Below are positions 49,437 through 58,477 of a DNA stretch of 64,000 bases, one piece after another. This stretch comes from Mesorhizobium sp. M3A.F.Ca.ET.080.04.2.1 (GTDB lineage Bacteria > Pseudomonadota > Alphaproteobacteria > Rhizobiales > Rhizobiaceae): the NCBI RefSeq assembly GCF_003952525.1, contig NZ_CP034451.1, positions 5,184,501 to 5,248,500 of the forward strand, written 5' to 3'. Position 1 is the stretch's first letter. Each line of letters starts with the position of its first letter. The position numbers and the translations under genes were made by a program. Under the pieces are notes generated by a model. It was given only the letters and a program-made list of their open reading frames with translations. It had not been told where the DNA came from and searched no databases.

Positions 49437-50384
49437 CTATGCCAAGCCGGCGGAAGCTGCGTCTCCACTCGGCTGCTCATCCAAAGGTGATCCGCACACG
49501 TCTGCCACCAGTGCCCGAAACCATTGGTGGGCGGGATTGGTATGCAGTCGTTCGTGCCAGATCAGCTTGTAGAGCAGTTTCTCCGTCTCGAACGGCAGGT
49601 CGCACACGACGAGCCCACTTTCACCTGCGATGGTGCGCCATGGTCCCAAGTAGAAGCCAAGCGGCACGCATGTGAGAAGGTCGCTGCCAGAGACAATTCT
49701 CAGCGCGTCGGCAAAGTGATTGACCACGACGGCGATCGTCCGCGTCCGCCCGGTCAGGCTGAGCCAGCCATCCACCAACCCCAGTCCCAGACCGGATGGG
49801 GTCACCAAGACATGCGACGCGGCGGTGAACTGGTCCAGGGTCAGGCCTTGGGCCAGTTCGTGCCCGCTGCGCATGACGCAGACATAGCGGTCGGTCCGCA
49901 GACTTTGCACGTGCACTTCCCGCGGCAGCGAGGCAAACATGCCGACCGCACAGTCGAGCGTGCCGCGATCGATTGCGTCCAGCGAGGCCTCATGGGTATG
50001 GACGGCAAAAGAGACGCGGGCGCGTGGGGATGCAGCCTCTAACTTCAGCGCGATCGCGCTGACCGCTTCCATCGCAAGGCTGTCGGTAATCGCGATCCGG
50101 AAACTGGTCGAGCCCGATGCGGGATCAAAGTCGTCAGGTGCGAAGGAGGCGCGGATGGCCGTCAGCGAGCGGTGAAGTTCGGGCCACATCGCGAGCATGC
50201 GTGAAGTGGGTTCGACCCCGGTCGCCGTCTTGAGAAAGAGCTGGTCTTTCGTCAGCTTGCGAGCGCGCCGCAAGGCGTTGCTGACCGCGGGCTGACTCAT
50301 CGCCAGGCTGGAGGCCGCGCGCGTCACATTTCGTTCCAGCATGATGGCTTCGAGGACTGCGATCAGGTTCAGATCGAGGCGCAC
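49437..50384 (-). CDS. LysR-family regulator
   Basis: 315 residues from GTG 50384, chosen because AGGTGA lies 8 bases upstream and LysR proteins normally begin close to the MRLDLNLIAVLEAI segment; a GTG at 50477 would add 31 atypical residues. HTH: NVTRAASSLAMSQPAVSNALRRAR (quoted in part AASSLAMSQPAVSNALRR). Effector domain follows (FRIAITDSLAMEAV). NodD/LinR-like branch. Divergent from the RraA-led operon at 50544, which it most likely activates with an aromatic or acid inducer. Confidence 0.9.
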   Translation of the reverse strand: MRLDLNLIAVLEAIMLERNVTRAASSLAMSQPAVSNALRRARKLTKDQLFLKTATGVEPTSRMLAMWPELHRSLTAIRASFAPDDFDPASGSTSFRIAITDSLAMEAVSAIALKLEAASPRARVSFAVHTHEASLDAIDRGTLDCAVGMFASLPREVHVQSLRTDRYVCVMRSGHELAQGLTLDQFTAASHVLVTPSGLGLGLVDGWLSLTGRTRTIAVVVNHFADALRIVSGSDLLTCVPLGFYLGPWRTIAGESGLVVCDLPFETEKLLYKLIWHERLHTNPAHQWFRALVADVCGSPLDEQPSGDAASAGLA

Positions 50385-50543
50385 GTTATTCACCTGGGAA
50401 ATGATGCTCGTGTCTGAATCTAAATTGGACGCACTGAACCGGGCAGGCAATCCTGTTTCGAACGAGCAGCCGAACACATGCGAGTGAATACGCGCATCTC
50501 GCAGCCGGTGGTAAAAGCTCCGTACAAAAACAGAGGATACGCC

Positions 50544-51290
50544 ATGAATGATCCCGCCTACGCGGACGTGCTGCCGAAGCTCACCGGCAAGATCAGTCCT
50601 GAGCGCATCCGACTGATGCGAGCGCCGCGGCCGCCCAAAGAGTTGATCGACGGCTTCCAGCGGATCGGCGACGCCACGAGCGTTATTTCCGATATTATGG
50701 ATGAGCTGGGCATCACTGGCGCCATCAGCGCATCAATTCTGAAGCCGACCTTGCCTTCGACGTCCATCGTCGGTCCGGCGCTAACGGTGCGCAACATCCT
50801 GCAGCGCGAGCATGTCTACGAGACGGCGAGAAATCAGGTCAATCGAATGGCGGAATTCGAGGCTCACAACCTGGCGCTGCCGGGCGACGTGATCGTCATA
50901 GACGGCGTCGCCGGCATTTCGAACATGGGCGGAATTTCGGCCCAGACGGGAAGCAGGCAAGGGGAAGCTGGAGCAATCGTCTCTGGAGGAATCCGCGACC
51001 TCGGGCATTCGCGGCGTGTCGGATATCCGATTTGGGCCACCGAGATCACGCCTGTCACCGGCAAATGGCGGATCGAGACCGTGGAGATCAATGGCGACGT
51101 CGAGATAGCCGGCATAAGGGTGAGCCCGGGCGACATCGTGGTCGCCGATGAAACCGGCGTCTGCTTCATCCCGATCGCCCGAGCCGCCGAGGTTCTCGCG
51201 AAAGCTTTGAAAAAGTCGGCGTTCGAAGAGGCGAAGTGCGAGGCGATCGATGCCGGCGTCGCAGTAGCGGACCTGCCCAGCAATGCGTAG
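50544..51290 (+). CDS. RraA-like protein (HMG/CHA aldolase or decarboxylase family)
   Basis: 248 residues from ATG 50544 (AGAGGA upstream); ATG 50478 would add 22. RraA fold: LPGDVIVIDGVAG and AIVSGGIRDLGHSRRVGYPIWA (quoted in part SGGIRDLGHSRRVGYPI), which holds the Arg-Asp pair binding metal and substrate in 4-hydroxy-4-methyl-2-oxoglutarate and related aldolases/oxaloacetate decarboxylases. As first gene of a catabolic operon with dehydrogenases it is probably an enzyme acting on a 2-oxo acid rather than an RNase E inhibitor. Confidence 0.85.
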   Translation: MNDPAYADVLPKLTGKISPERIRLMRAPRPPKELIDGFQRIGDATSVISDIMDELGITGAISASILKPTLPSTSIVGPALTVRNILQREHVYETARNQVNRMAEFEAHNLALPGDVIVIDGVAGISNMGGISAQTGSRQGEAGAIVSGGIRDLGHSRRVGYPIWATEITPVTGKWRIETVEINGDVEIAGIRVSPGDIVVADETGVCFIPIARAAEVLAKALKKSAFEEAKCEAIDAGVAVADLPSNA

Positions 51291-52299
51291 CGCGGCAAAA
51301 CTTTCATCGCGAAAACTGCGCGTCGCCATCATCAACGATTACCAGGACGTGGTCCGCACACTGGATTGCTTCGCCAAGCTGGAGGGCCATGAGATCAGCA
51401 TCTGGACCGATATCGTCGATGACGCCGAGGTATTGGCCCGTCGGCTTTACGATGCCGATGTGCTGGTGCTGATGCGCGAGCGGACCCGGGTCGATGAAGT
51501 CCTGCTCAGTCGTCTGCCCAACCTGAAGCTCATCAGCCAGAACGGCCACATTCCCCACATCGATCTGGAGGCCTGCGACAGACATGGCGTCATCGTTTCG
51601 TCCGCCGTCACATCGCGTCCGTCCTATTCCACGGTTGAGCTGACCTGGGGATTGATCATTGCAGCGATGCGCAACATCCCATTCGAGTCCGCGGCACTGC
51701 GCCAAGGCCATTGGCAGACGACCATCGGGTTGGGCCTGAGGGGCCGTGTTCTCGGCATCTACGGTTTCGGCCGATTGGGCGCGATGGTCGCTCAGATCGG
51801 CAAGGCCTTCGGCATGGAGGTGCTGGTTTGGGGCCGCCAAGGCTCGCTAGCTCGCGCGCAGTCCGAGGGCTTTGAGACCGCTTCGGACAGGGAGGCGCTG
51901 TTCAGGCTGTCGGACGTTCTCAGTTTGCATCTGCGGCTGAATGCCGAGACCGCCGGTGTGATCGGACCTGATGATCTGGCCCTGATGAAGCCGACCGCCT
52001 TGCTGGTCAACACCAGCCGCGCCGAATTGATTCAGCCGGGAGCGCTGGTGACGGCGCTAAAGAGTGGCCGCCCCGGAAAGGCTGCCATCGACGTATTCGA
52101 ATGCGAGCCTCTCACAGATGCGAACGATGCCCTGCTCGGGCTTCCCAACGCGCTGTGCACACCGCATCTCGGCTATGTTGAACGGGACAACTACGAGTTC
52201 GCTTACGGCAACGCGTTCGACCAGATCATCGCATTCACCAAGGGCAGCCCGATCAACGTCCATAGCGCCCATGGCCCTAAGACAGGATCACTGACATGA
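51283..52299 (+). CDS. D-2-hydroxyacid dehydrogenase
   Basis: 338 residues. NAD site [20 protein letters not shown] (at the limit of quotation), catalytic Arg in VNTSRAEL, Glu in IDVFECEPL and His in TPHLGYVE, all in the expected order. Phosphoglycerate dehydrogenase-like branch. ATG 51283 overlaps the RraA stop by 8 bases. It would reduce or oxidise a 2-oxo/2-hydroxy acid related to the RraA substrate. Confidence 0.9.
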   Translation: MRSAAKLSSRKLRVAIINDYQDVVRTLDCFAKLEGHEISIWTDIVDDAEVLARRLYDADVLVLMRERTRVDEVLLSRLPNLKLISQNGHIPHIDLEACDRHGVIVSSAVTSRPSYSTVELTWGLIIAAMRNIPFESAALRQGHWQTTIGLGLRGRVLGIYGFGRLGAMVAQIGKAFGMEVLVWGRQGSLARAQSEGFETASDREALFRLSDVLSLHLRLNAETAGVIGPDDLALMKPTALLVNTSRAELIQPGALVTALKSGRPGKAAIDVFECEPLTDANDALLGLPNALCTPHLGYVERDNYEFAYGNAFDQIIAFTKGSPINVHSAHGPKTGSLT

Positions 52300-53084
52300 A
52301 CCTCGAACTCGACGACAAGGTCGTCCTGATAACTGGCGGCAGCAAGGGAATAGGGCTGGCTTGCGCGCGGGCTTTCGCGAGAGAAGGTGCCCGCGTGGTG
52401 ATCGTATCGCGCAGCCAGCAGAACCTGGACGCCGCAAAGGCAAAGCTCGCCGCCGATGGCCTGCCGGCTGCGAGCTTCGCCGCCGACCTCTCGGACGGAC
52501 TTTCCGCAAAGCAAATGGTCGCCATGGTCGAGGAACGGGTGGGTCCGATTGCATCATTGGTCAATTCGGCCGGAGGCGCCAGGAGAGTTCCTCCGGACGA
52601 GTTGACGCCGGACAAATGGCGCATTGCGATGGATGCCAAATTCTTCACCTACATGAACGTGATGGACTATGTCCTGCCGCTGATGGTCAAAAGGCGCGCC
52701 GGCACAATCGTCAACATCGTCGGCACGGGCGGCAAAATCGCCTCGCCCATGCATCTGCCGGGCGGAGCCGCCAACGCGGCGCTGATGCTCGCTTCCGCGG
52801 GGCTTGCGGCTGCATGGGGACCCGCGGGCGTGAGGGTCAACGTGCTCAATCCCGCCGCCACCATGACCGAACGTCTGCAATTGTCGCTCGAGGTGGAATC
52901 CAAGATGACCGGCAAGACGCCGGAAGAGCTGCTGCGGCTGAACGAGCAGCGGATCCCGCTGCGGCGCTACGCCAGGCCCGAGGAAGTGGCCGACGCCGTG
53001 CTTTTTCTCGCCAGCGCAAGGTCCTCATACGTGACGGGCGCTTCGCTGACCATGGACGGAGGTCTCACACCATTGGTCGTTTAG
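52296..53084 (+). CDS. Atypical short-chain dehydrogenase/reductase
   Basis: 262 residues. [15 protein letters not shown] and VNSAGG define the SDR fold, and the C-terminal [13 protein letters not shown] is normal. The catalytic YxxxK is missing: where it should be the sequence reads [16 protein letters not shown], with GGAAN at the Tyr-Lys position. A subgroup with [10 protein letters not shown] is known to me; it must use other residues or another chemistry. Overlaps the previous gene by 4 bases. Confidence 0.87.
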   Translation: MNLELDDKVVLITGGSKGIGLACARAFAREGARVVIVSRSQQNLDAAKAKLAADGLPAASFAADLSDGLSAKQMVAMVEERVGPIASLVNSAGGARRVPPDELTPDKWRIAMDAKFFTYMNVMDYVLPLMVKRRAGTIVNIVGTGGKIASPMHLPGGAANAALMLASAGLAAAWGPAGVRVNVLNPAATMTERLQLSLEVESKMTGKTPEELLRLNEQRIPLRRYARPEEVADAVLFLASARSSYVTGASLTMDGGLTPLVV

Positions 53085-53117
53085 CAGGCTGCCGCGACGA
53101 CACTACGGGAGGAAGAA

Positions 53118-54434
53118 ATGTTCACTTGGTACAAGCAGTTGACGAACCGCGAGCGGGACACCTTCTGGGGCTGCTTCGCCGGCTGGGCAGTCGATGCGAT
53201 GGATGCACAGCTCTTCAGCTTCGCGCTGCCGGTTCTCATTGCGGCCTGGGGAATGTCGACGGCACAGGCGGGCTATCTGGCGACGGCAACGCTGCTTTCC
53301 GCGGCGATCGGAGGATGGGCCTGCGGGTACCTGGCTGACCGCTTTGGCCGGGCCCGCATCATGCAGGTCACGATCCTGTGGTTCTGCAGTTTCACCTTCC
53401 TCGCCGGTTTTGCGCAGGATTTTCAGCAGCTGATGTTCCTGCGTATCATGCAAGGGCTGGGCTTCGGCGGCGAGTGGGCCGCCGGCGCGGTTCTCATGGG
53501 CGAGATCATCCGCGCCGAGCATCGCGGCAAGGCCGTCGGCACCGTCCAGAGCGGATTCGGCGTCGGATGGAGCGCGGCCGCTATACTGGCAGGATTGGTC
53601 CTGGCGTATTTGCCCCAGGACTATGGCTGGCGTGTTCTGTTGATGATCGGCGTCCTTCCTGGCCTTCTCGTTCTCTACCTGCGCCGCAAGATCGAGGAGC
53701 CGGAGATCTTCATCAAAACGCGCGAGTCCGTCGAGAAAGCCGGAAATCGTCCGGGATTGGGCGCGATCTTCCAGCCGGAAACACTGCCGATAACGGTGCT
53801 GTCGTCGCTGCTTGCATTCGGGGTGATTGGTGTTGGTGGTGCGATCGTCAACTGGCTGCCGACCTTCATGAAGACGGTGCGGGAGCTGTCGCCTGGCGCT
53901 TCGGGATATTACGTTTTCGTGGTGACGGGCGGCTCGTTCTTCGGATTTCTGGCGAGCGCATATCTGGCCGATCGCCTGGGCCGGCGGCGGACGTTCCAGC
54001 TGTTTCTGTTGTGCTCGTGGTCAATCACCATCGCCTACATGTTCCTGCCCCTCTCGGGCTGGCCGCTGATTGTCCTGGGCGCGCCGTTCGGCTTTTTCAC
54101 GATCGGAAACTATGCGGCGCTAGGACCATTCTTCACCGAGCTTTTCCCTTCCGCCATTCGCGCAAGCGGCCAGAGCTTCGCCTATAATTTCGGCAAAGCG
54201 GCCGGCGCGGCGGCTGTATCGGCGATCGGGATATTGGCGCAGCATATCAGCCTGGCAGAGGCCATCGGCCTGGTTGCGCTGCTGGGCTACAGCATTGCGT
54301 TTGCTGCGACGCTCATGCTGCCAGAGACGCGCGGAATTCAACTGACGTCCGGCTATGAGCCTTCCACGTCACGTCCCGACATTGGGGCCACTTCGCGGCT
54401 GGGTCAGGACGCGGCCCTGCGCGCGAGACGGTAG
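53118..54434 (+). CDS. MFS transporter, organic/aromatic acid:H+ symporter type
   Basis: 438 residues, twelve membrane segments. WAVDAMDAQLFSFALPVLI in segment 1 carries the Asp typical of aromatic-acid and sugar-acid carriers; motif A is GYLADRFGRARIM and its repeat YLADRLGRRRTF. GGAGGA precedes ATG 53118. It should import the acid degraded by the neighbouring enzymes. Confidence 0.9.
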   Translation: MFTWYKQLTNRERDTFWGCFAGWAVDAMDAQLFSFALPVLIAAWGMSTAQAGYLATATLLSAAIGGWACGYLADRFGRARIMQVTILWFCSFTFLAGFAQDFQQLMFLRIMQGLGFGGEWAAGAVLMGEIIRAEHRGKAVGTVQSGFGVGWSAAAILAGLVLAYLPQDYGWRVLLMIGVLPGLLVLYLRRKIEEPEIFIKTRESVEKAGNRPGLGAIFQPETLPITVLSSLLAFGVIGVGGAIVNWLPTFMKTVRELSPGASGYYVFVVTGGSFFGFLASAYLADRLGRRRTFQLFLLCSWSITIAYMFLPLSGWPLIVLGAPFGFFTIGNYAALGPFFTELFPSAIRASGQSFAYNFGKAAGAAAVSAIGILAQHISLAEAIGLVALLGYSIAFAATLMLPETRGIQLTSGYEPSTSRPDIGATSRLGQDAALRARR

Positions 54435-54531
54435 CCCGCCCGAGTGCGCCCCAGGCCCTCTTCACGTTGCACGGCACCGCCGGTCGCCGACCATTTCCTG
54501 GAAATAAGTCCGCAAGGGATCAGCAGACGCG

Positions 54532-54909
54532 ATGCGCAAAAGCATTTCGGTGGAAGGATTGAACCACAGACATCCAATCCCCAATGCCTGCCGGATCGGC
54601 AGCATGGTCTTTTCGGGAGCAATTCACGCTGCCAGCCCGACGACGCGCGCGGTGCCGGATGAGCTAGCGGGTCAAGCAGCCAATGTGTTCGCCAATATGC
54701 GGGCCATCATCGAAGCCGCAGGCGGCAGCGTGGAGGACATCATCAAGGTGGATGTCTATCTCCGCGACAGCACCGACAGAACTGCCGTGAATGAGGAATG
54801 GCTGCGGATGTTCCCCGATCCGGACTCGCGGCCGGCTCGCCATGTTCGACCGCTAACGGCAGACGGCCCGTCACTCGTTCAATGCGAGTTCGTTGCGGTT
54901 GTCTCTTGA
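54532..54909 (+). CDS. RidA-family protein
   Basis: 125 residues, YjgF/YER057c/UK114 fold. The conserved Arg appears in SRPARHVRPL and the Glu in VQCEFVAVV. RidA proteins hydrolyse reactive enamine/imine intermediates. Last gene of the operon, 97 bases after the MFS gene; its presence suggests an enamine or imine intermediate, or a related hydrolytic step on a cyclic amide. Confidence 0.85.
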   Translation: MRKSISVEGLNHRHPIPNACRIGSMVFSGAIHAASPTTRAVPDELAGQAANVFANMRAIIEAAGGSVEDIIKVDVYLRDSTDRTAVNEEWLRMFPDPDSRPARHVRPLTADGPSLVQCEFVAVVS

Positions 54910-55091
54910 TTTCGGCGCAAGGTACTCGCGCCAGATTTCTTGCCGCCGGGCGGGACCTCACGCCCATCGCCGTCTTTTGGCCGCGTCGACGTTAAACCGG
55001 ATTCCTCAGCAAGGCGACCGCGGCGCCGAGAGTCGCCGGCGTGCAGCTCAGGATCGTTCTGCTGGTTCGGGCAATGGATTGCTGGCCTGTT

Positions 55092-56219
55092 TCACGAAAC
55101 AAACCGGGCAGGCTGGAAGGTGGCGAGCATTGGATGAGGTTCGCCGGTCAGGATCTCCTGGCCGAGCAGTTCTCCCACGATAAGGCCGAGTGTCGCCCCG
55201 CTGTGGCTGAACGCGACATGGTAGCCTGGGATAGAGTCCAACTGGCCGAGCACAGGCTCGCCGTCTGCAGGGATGGGTTTCGGTCCGACCCCATACCCAT
55301 CGAGTCCGAGTTCAGGATTGCCTTCAAGGACGTGGCTGGCCGCATGCAACAGGCCTTTCACCGTCTCTTCCCGGACGCCGTAGGTCCCATCCGGGTTGAT
55401 TTCGACCTCCTCTTCCGACCATGCCGAGTCCAGCACCAGGGCGCCGTCGAGGGTGGGTCGAACGGCGACGCGGGGTGTGTTCAAGACCGCCTTCAGAGGT
55501 GAGTTGAGGGGTTTGGTCCTCACCAGCAGCGAGATCGGCGTTGCGTCCGGGATCCGGACGCCGGACTCGGCGACAAGGGCCGGCACCGCGGCGCCCGTCG
55601 CGACCAGAACCGAGTCCGCTTCGATGGGGTCGCCGAGCGCACTTCTTACGCCGCGCGCGCGACCGTTGGCGACGTTCACCGATGCCTGGCCGGCGTTCTC
55701 CAGGAGCGTTCCTCCACGGGCCTTGAACTCACCGAGCAGCAGCCCGATGAGCGAGGGGAGATCCACCCATCCTTCTGCTGGATTGAAAATCGCTCCCTGC
55801 GGTGTAACGGCCGATGTGTCGATGCCCGGCGTCACAGCCGCGATCTCCTCCGGGCGCAGCAATCTCGCATCGTAGCCGATCGCCTTCTCGTGCTTGAAGA
55901 CGGCTGCGATTTCGTTGCGTTCGTCGTCTGCATCCCACGTCAGTCCGCCATCGAACCGCAGCCAGTTGGCATCAGGCTGCTGCTGAGCCAGCGTGCGGTA
56001 CCGGTCCAACCCGGCCATGCGCAGGGCATGGTACGCGGCCGAGCGTATGCGGGCCGAGTTCAGCCACGACAGGGAGCGTCCGGAAGCACCGCTGGCGACG
56101 GTACTTTCGGTGATGAGTGTGACCTGCGCACCAGCGCGCGCAAGATGCAGCGCGGTTGACACCCCGAAGATGCCGGCGCCCACCACGGCGACACGGTGCG
56201 ATTGGACTGATGAGTTCAT
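55092..56219 (-). CDS. FAD-dependent amino acid/Amadori-type oxidase (DAO family)
   Basis: 375 residues from ATG 56219 (AAAGAGAGAG upstream). Rossmann site VAVVGAGIFGVSTALHLARAG, followed by SGASGRSLSWLNSARI; the C-terminal HVAFSHSGATLGLIVGELL closes the FAD site. DAO-family enzymes include D-amino acid dehydrogenases, sarcosine oxidases and amadoriases. Placed 102 bases after the FrlB-like gene, it may oxidise fructosyl-amines or a freed amine; context inference only. Confidence 0.83.
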   Translation of the reverse strand: MNSSVQSHRVAVVGAGIFGVSTALHLARAGAQVTLITESTVASGASGRSLSWLNSARIRSAAYHALRMAGLDRYRTLAQQQPDANWLRFDGGLTWDADDERNEIAAVFKHEKAIGYDARLLRPEEIAAVTPGIDTSAVTPQGAIFNPAEGWVDLPSLIGLLLGEFKARGGTLLENAGQASVNVANGRARGVRSALGDPIEADSVLVATGAAVPALVAESGVRIPDATPISLLVRTKPLNSPLKAVLNTPRVAVRPTLDGALVLDSAWSEEEVEINPDGTYGVREETVKGLLHAASHVLEGNPELGLDGYGVGPKPIPADGEPVLGQLDSIPGYHVAFSHSGATLGLIVGELLGQEILTGEPHPMLATFQPARFVS

Positions 56220-56321
56220 GGCTCTCTCTTTGTTTTGCGAGGCGTTAGACCGGCCAAGAAGGCTAGAGTGCAACGGACGTCAGGCGGTTCGAGGAGGGGA
56301 CCTCCGATTGCTTGGCAATCT

Positions 56322-57317
56322 TCAATAGTTGACGAGCTTCTTCATGTAGCGGCGCCCCTCCAGCATTGGGTGCCGGCGCAGGTCGGCCAGCCTGTAGGCG
56401 AAGCGCCACAACGCGTCGAACAGCACCAGCGGCACCAGGTAAGGCTTGAAGCGCGCGTCCATGCCGGACAAATCGAGCTCGGCCGCGTCCATCAGCAGGA
56501 TCCTGTCGGGATTGCCGTATTTCAGCAGGAAGTCGCGCGCGCGCTCGGCAAGCGGGCGCGTCTCGTCGAGGCCGAGCATGACGACGAAATTGGCGTCCCT
56601 GTCGACCACCTCGAATGGTCCGTGGAAGAACTCGTTGGCATGGATCGCCTGAGAGTCGTACCACTGCATCTCCATCAGCACGCAGATCGAAAAGGAATAG
56701 GCTGCGCCGTAGGCCGCGCCGCTCGCCACGGTATATATCGCCTGCTGATCGGCAAACCGCGGGGCGAAATCCTCGAAAAGTCCGGCGTAGCGGCGGTGCG
56801 CACGTTCAATTGCCGGCTGGAGTTGTGCCAGGCTGTCAAGCAGCGGCGGCAACAGGGCCGATCCGTCGGTCTGGTCGAGCAAGCCGGCGAGCAGCATGTA
56901 GAGCACGCCGTAGTTGCTGCAGGCGGAATCGATCGGCGCTCCCGTTGTGTAGGACGCCTGGTAGCCGACGACGTGGTCGACCGCTTCCGCCAATGGCGAC
57001 TTCGGATCGAGCGTCATGCCGATGGTGACGGCGCCGCGCGCGCTGGCGTGTCGAGCCGCGCGTACGGTTTCCTTCGTGGTGCCGGTCTGCGAACACAAGA
57101 TGACGACAGCGGCAGGTCCGAGCCTTCGCGGGTCGCGGCCGATGAACTCCTCGGCATTGTAGGCGTCCGAAGCCAGCGAAGCCGCATGCCTGTCCAGGAA
57201 ATATTTGCCGGCCATCATGACTGAGAGCGATCCGCCACAGCCGACCAGAAAGACATGCGAGACGCGCCTGGCGTGCAGCGATGCCAGGGCCTGACCGACG
57301 TCCGGGTTGAGTCTCAC
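56322..57317 (-). CDS. SIS-domain deglycase, FrlB-like
   Basis: 331 residues from GTG 57317 (AGGAG upstream). Two SIS domains: VFLVGCGGSLSVMMAGKYF and VILCSQTGTTKETV, then ANEFFHGPFEVVDRD. The pattern matches FrlB, which splits fructosamine 6-phosphates (such as fructoselysine 6-phosphate) into glucose 6-phosphate and the free amine. Divergent from the PfkB kinase that would supply its substrate, over a shared operator (57377-57394). Confidence 0.85.
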   Translation of the reverse strand: MRLNPDVGQALASLHARRVSHVFLVGCGGSLSVMMAGKYFLDRHAASLASDAYNAEEFIGRDPRRLGPAAVVILCSQTGTTKETVRAARHASARGAVTIGMTLDPKSPLAEAVDHVVGYQASYTTGAPIDSACSNYGVLYMLLAGLLDQTDGSALLPPLLDSLAQLQPAIERAHRRYAGLFEDFAPRFADQQAIYTVASGAAYGAAYSFSICVLMEMQWYDSQAIHANEFFHGPFEVVDRDANFVVMLGLDETRPLAERARDFLLKYGNPDRILLMDAAELDLSGMDARFKPYLVPLVLFDALWRFAYRLADLRRHPMLEGRRYMKKLVNY

Positions 57318-57376
57318 TTCCGCTTGCTCCTCGTATGGCTTATCGATCGCACCCCATTTGACATCGCGTCGAGCAG

Positions 57377-57394
57377 TGTGCGAACGTTCTCACA
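57377..57394. promoter_or_regulatory. LacI-type operator between deglycase and kinase genes
   Basis: TGTGCGAACGTTCTCACA, an 18-bp palindrome with one mismatched pair, in the 102-base divergent gap. It shares the GAACGTTC core with 58334-58349 and is the likely target of the LacI-family regulator at 61077-62174. Confidence 0.72.
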
Positions 57395-57419
57395 AATCCA
57401 ATAGTCCGAAAGTGACAAG

Positions 57420-58274
57420 ATGGTCAAGATCGCCGCCATGGGCGACAATGTGGTCGACTGCTATGTCTCGCGCTCGCAGATGTATCCGGGCGGCAACTGC
57501 CTCAATGTGGCCGTCCATGTCCGCCGCTTCGGCGGACACTCGGCCTATATCGGCGCCATCGGCAAGGATCCGGCCGGCGATCTCATCCACGCGGCGTTGA
57601 GTGCGGAACAGGTCGACATCAGCCATTTGCGGCGGCTCGACGGACCGACCGCCTATTGCCTGATCGGCCATCGCGGGAACGACCGGGTGTTTCTCAGCTT
57701 CGATCTCGGCGTCTCCATGTTTGCGCCTTCATCAGGGGACCAGATGTTCCTTCGCGACTTTTCGGCCGTCCATGTCGGTCAGTCGAGCGGGCTCGATGCC
57801 TATGTCCAGAAGGCCGCTGCAATGACGCGCCTTTCCTATGACTTCTCGACCCGCAGAGATCACGAACACTTTGGAAAGATTGGGCCGCACTGTTTCCTCG
57901 CCTCGGTCTCCGCGGGTGATCTTTCGCAAGCTCAGGCCGCCGCCATCACAACGGATCTGCTCGCGGTTGGGGCGAAATGGGTGCTCCTCACGCGCGGCAC
58001 GCAGGGGGCCACGCTGGCCGGCAGCGAAGGCCGATTCTCGGTGCCGGCAATGCCAACCGATGCAGTCGACACACTCGGTGCCGGCGACACCTTCATTGCG
58101 CGCACGCTGTTTGGCCTGTTGAAAGAGGAGCATCCGCAGGATGTCCTCGCCCAGGCGGCGATCGCAGCCGCCGCCACCTGCGGCCACTATGGCGCATTCG
58201 GCTATGCCGCAAAGCTCAACATCGGCTGCAGAGATGTCGGTGCTCACTCGGGGCCGGAGTCGACCAAGCGGTGA
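57420..58274 (+). CDS. PfkB-family kinase, FrlD-like (fructosamine 6-kinase)
   Basis: 284 residues. N-terminal MGDNVVDCY and YPGGNCLNVAVHVRRFG bind the sugar; the anion hole and catalytic Asp are in DTLGAGDTFIARTL. Sequence and length fit FrlD, which phosphorylates fructoselysine-type Amadori compounds at C6 before FrlB cleavage. Divergent from FrlB and followed by its own transporter operon. Confidence 0.87.
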   Translation: MVKIAAMGDNVVDCYVSRSQMYPGGNCLNVAVHVRRFGGHSAYIGAIGKDPAGDLIHAALSAEQVDISHLRRLDGPTAYCLIGHRGNDRVFLSFDLGVSMFAPSSGDQMFLRDFSAVHVGQSSGLDAYVQKAAAMTRLSYDFSTRRDHEHFGKIGPHCFLASVSAGDLSQAQAAAITTDLLAVGAKWVLLTRGTQGATLAGSEGRFSVPAMPTDAVDTLGAGDTFIARTLFGLLKEEHPQDVLAQAAIAAAATCGHYGAFGYAAKLNIGCRDVGAHSGPESTKR

Positions 58275-58333
58275 GCCGCGATATTGCAATGTCCAGTGAC
58301 GTGTTGACGAAGCCACGCTTCGCTGATATCAAA

Positions 58334-58349
58334 ATGAGAACGTTCTCAT
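58334..58349. promoter_or_regulatory. Perfect LacI-type operator before the importer genes
   Basis: ATGAGAACGTTCTCAT, a perfect 16-bp palindrome, 129 bases before the binding-protein ATG. A central CG in a GAACGTTC core is typical of LacI-family sites. Confidence 0.78.
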
Positions 58350-58477
58350 ATCGATGGGGCTGATGGAGCGCCTTTTCGATCGGATGTGCGTTGGTTTGGC
58401 CGGGAGAATCCACGTTTGAGGGACGAGGGATCGCGGCGTCAAATCTCATGTGTGACCATTTTCCGCGGAGGAGTTGA

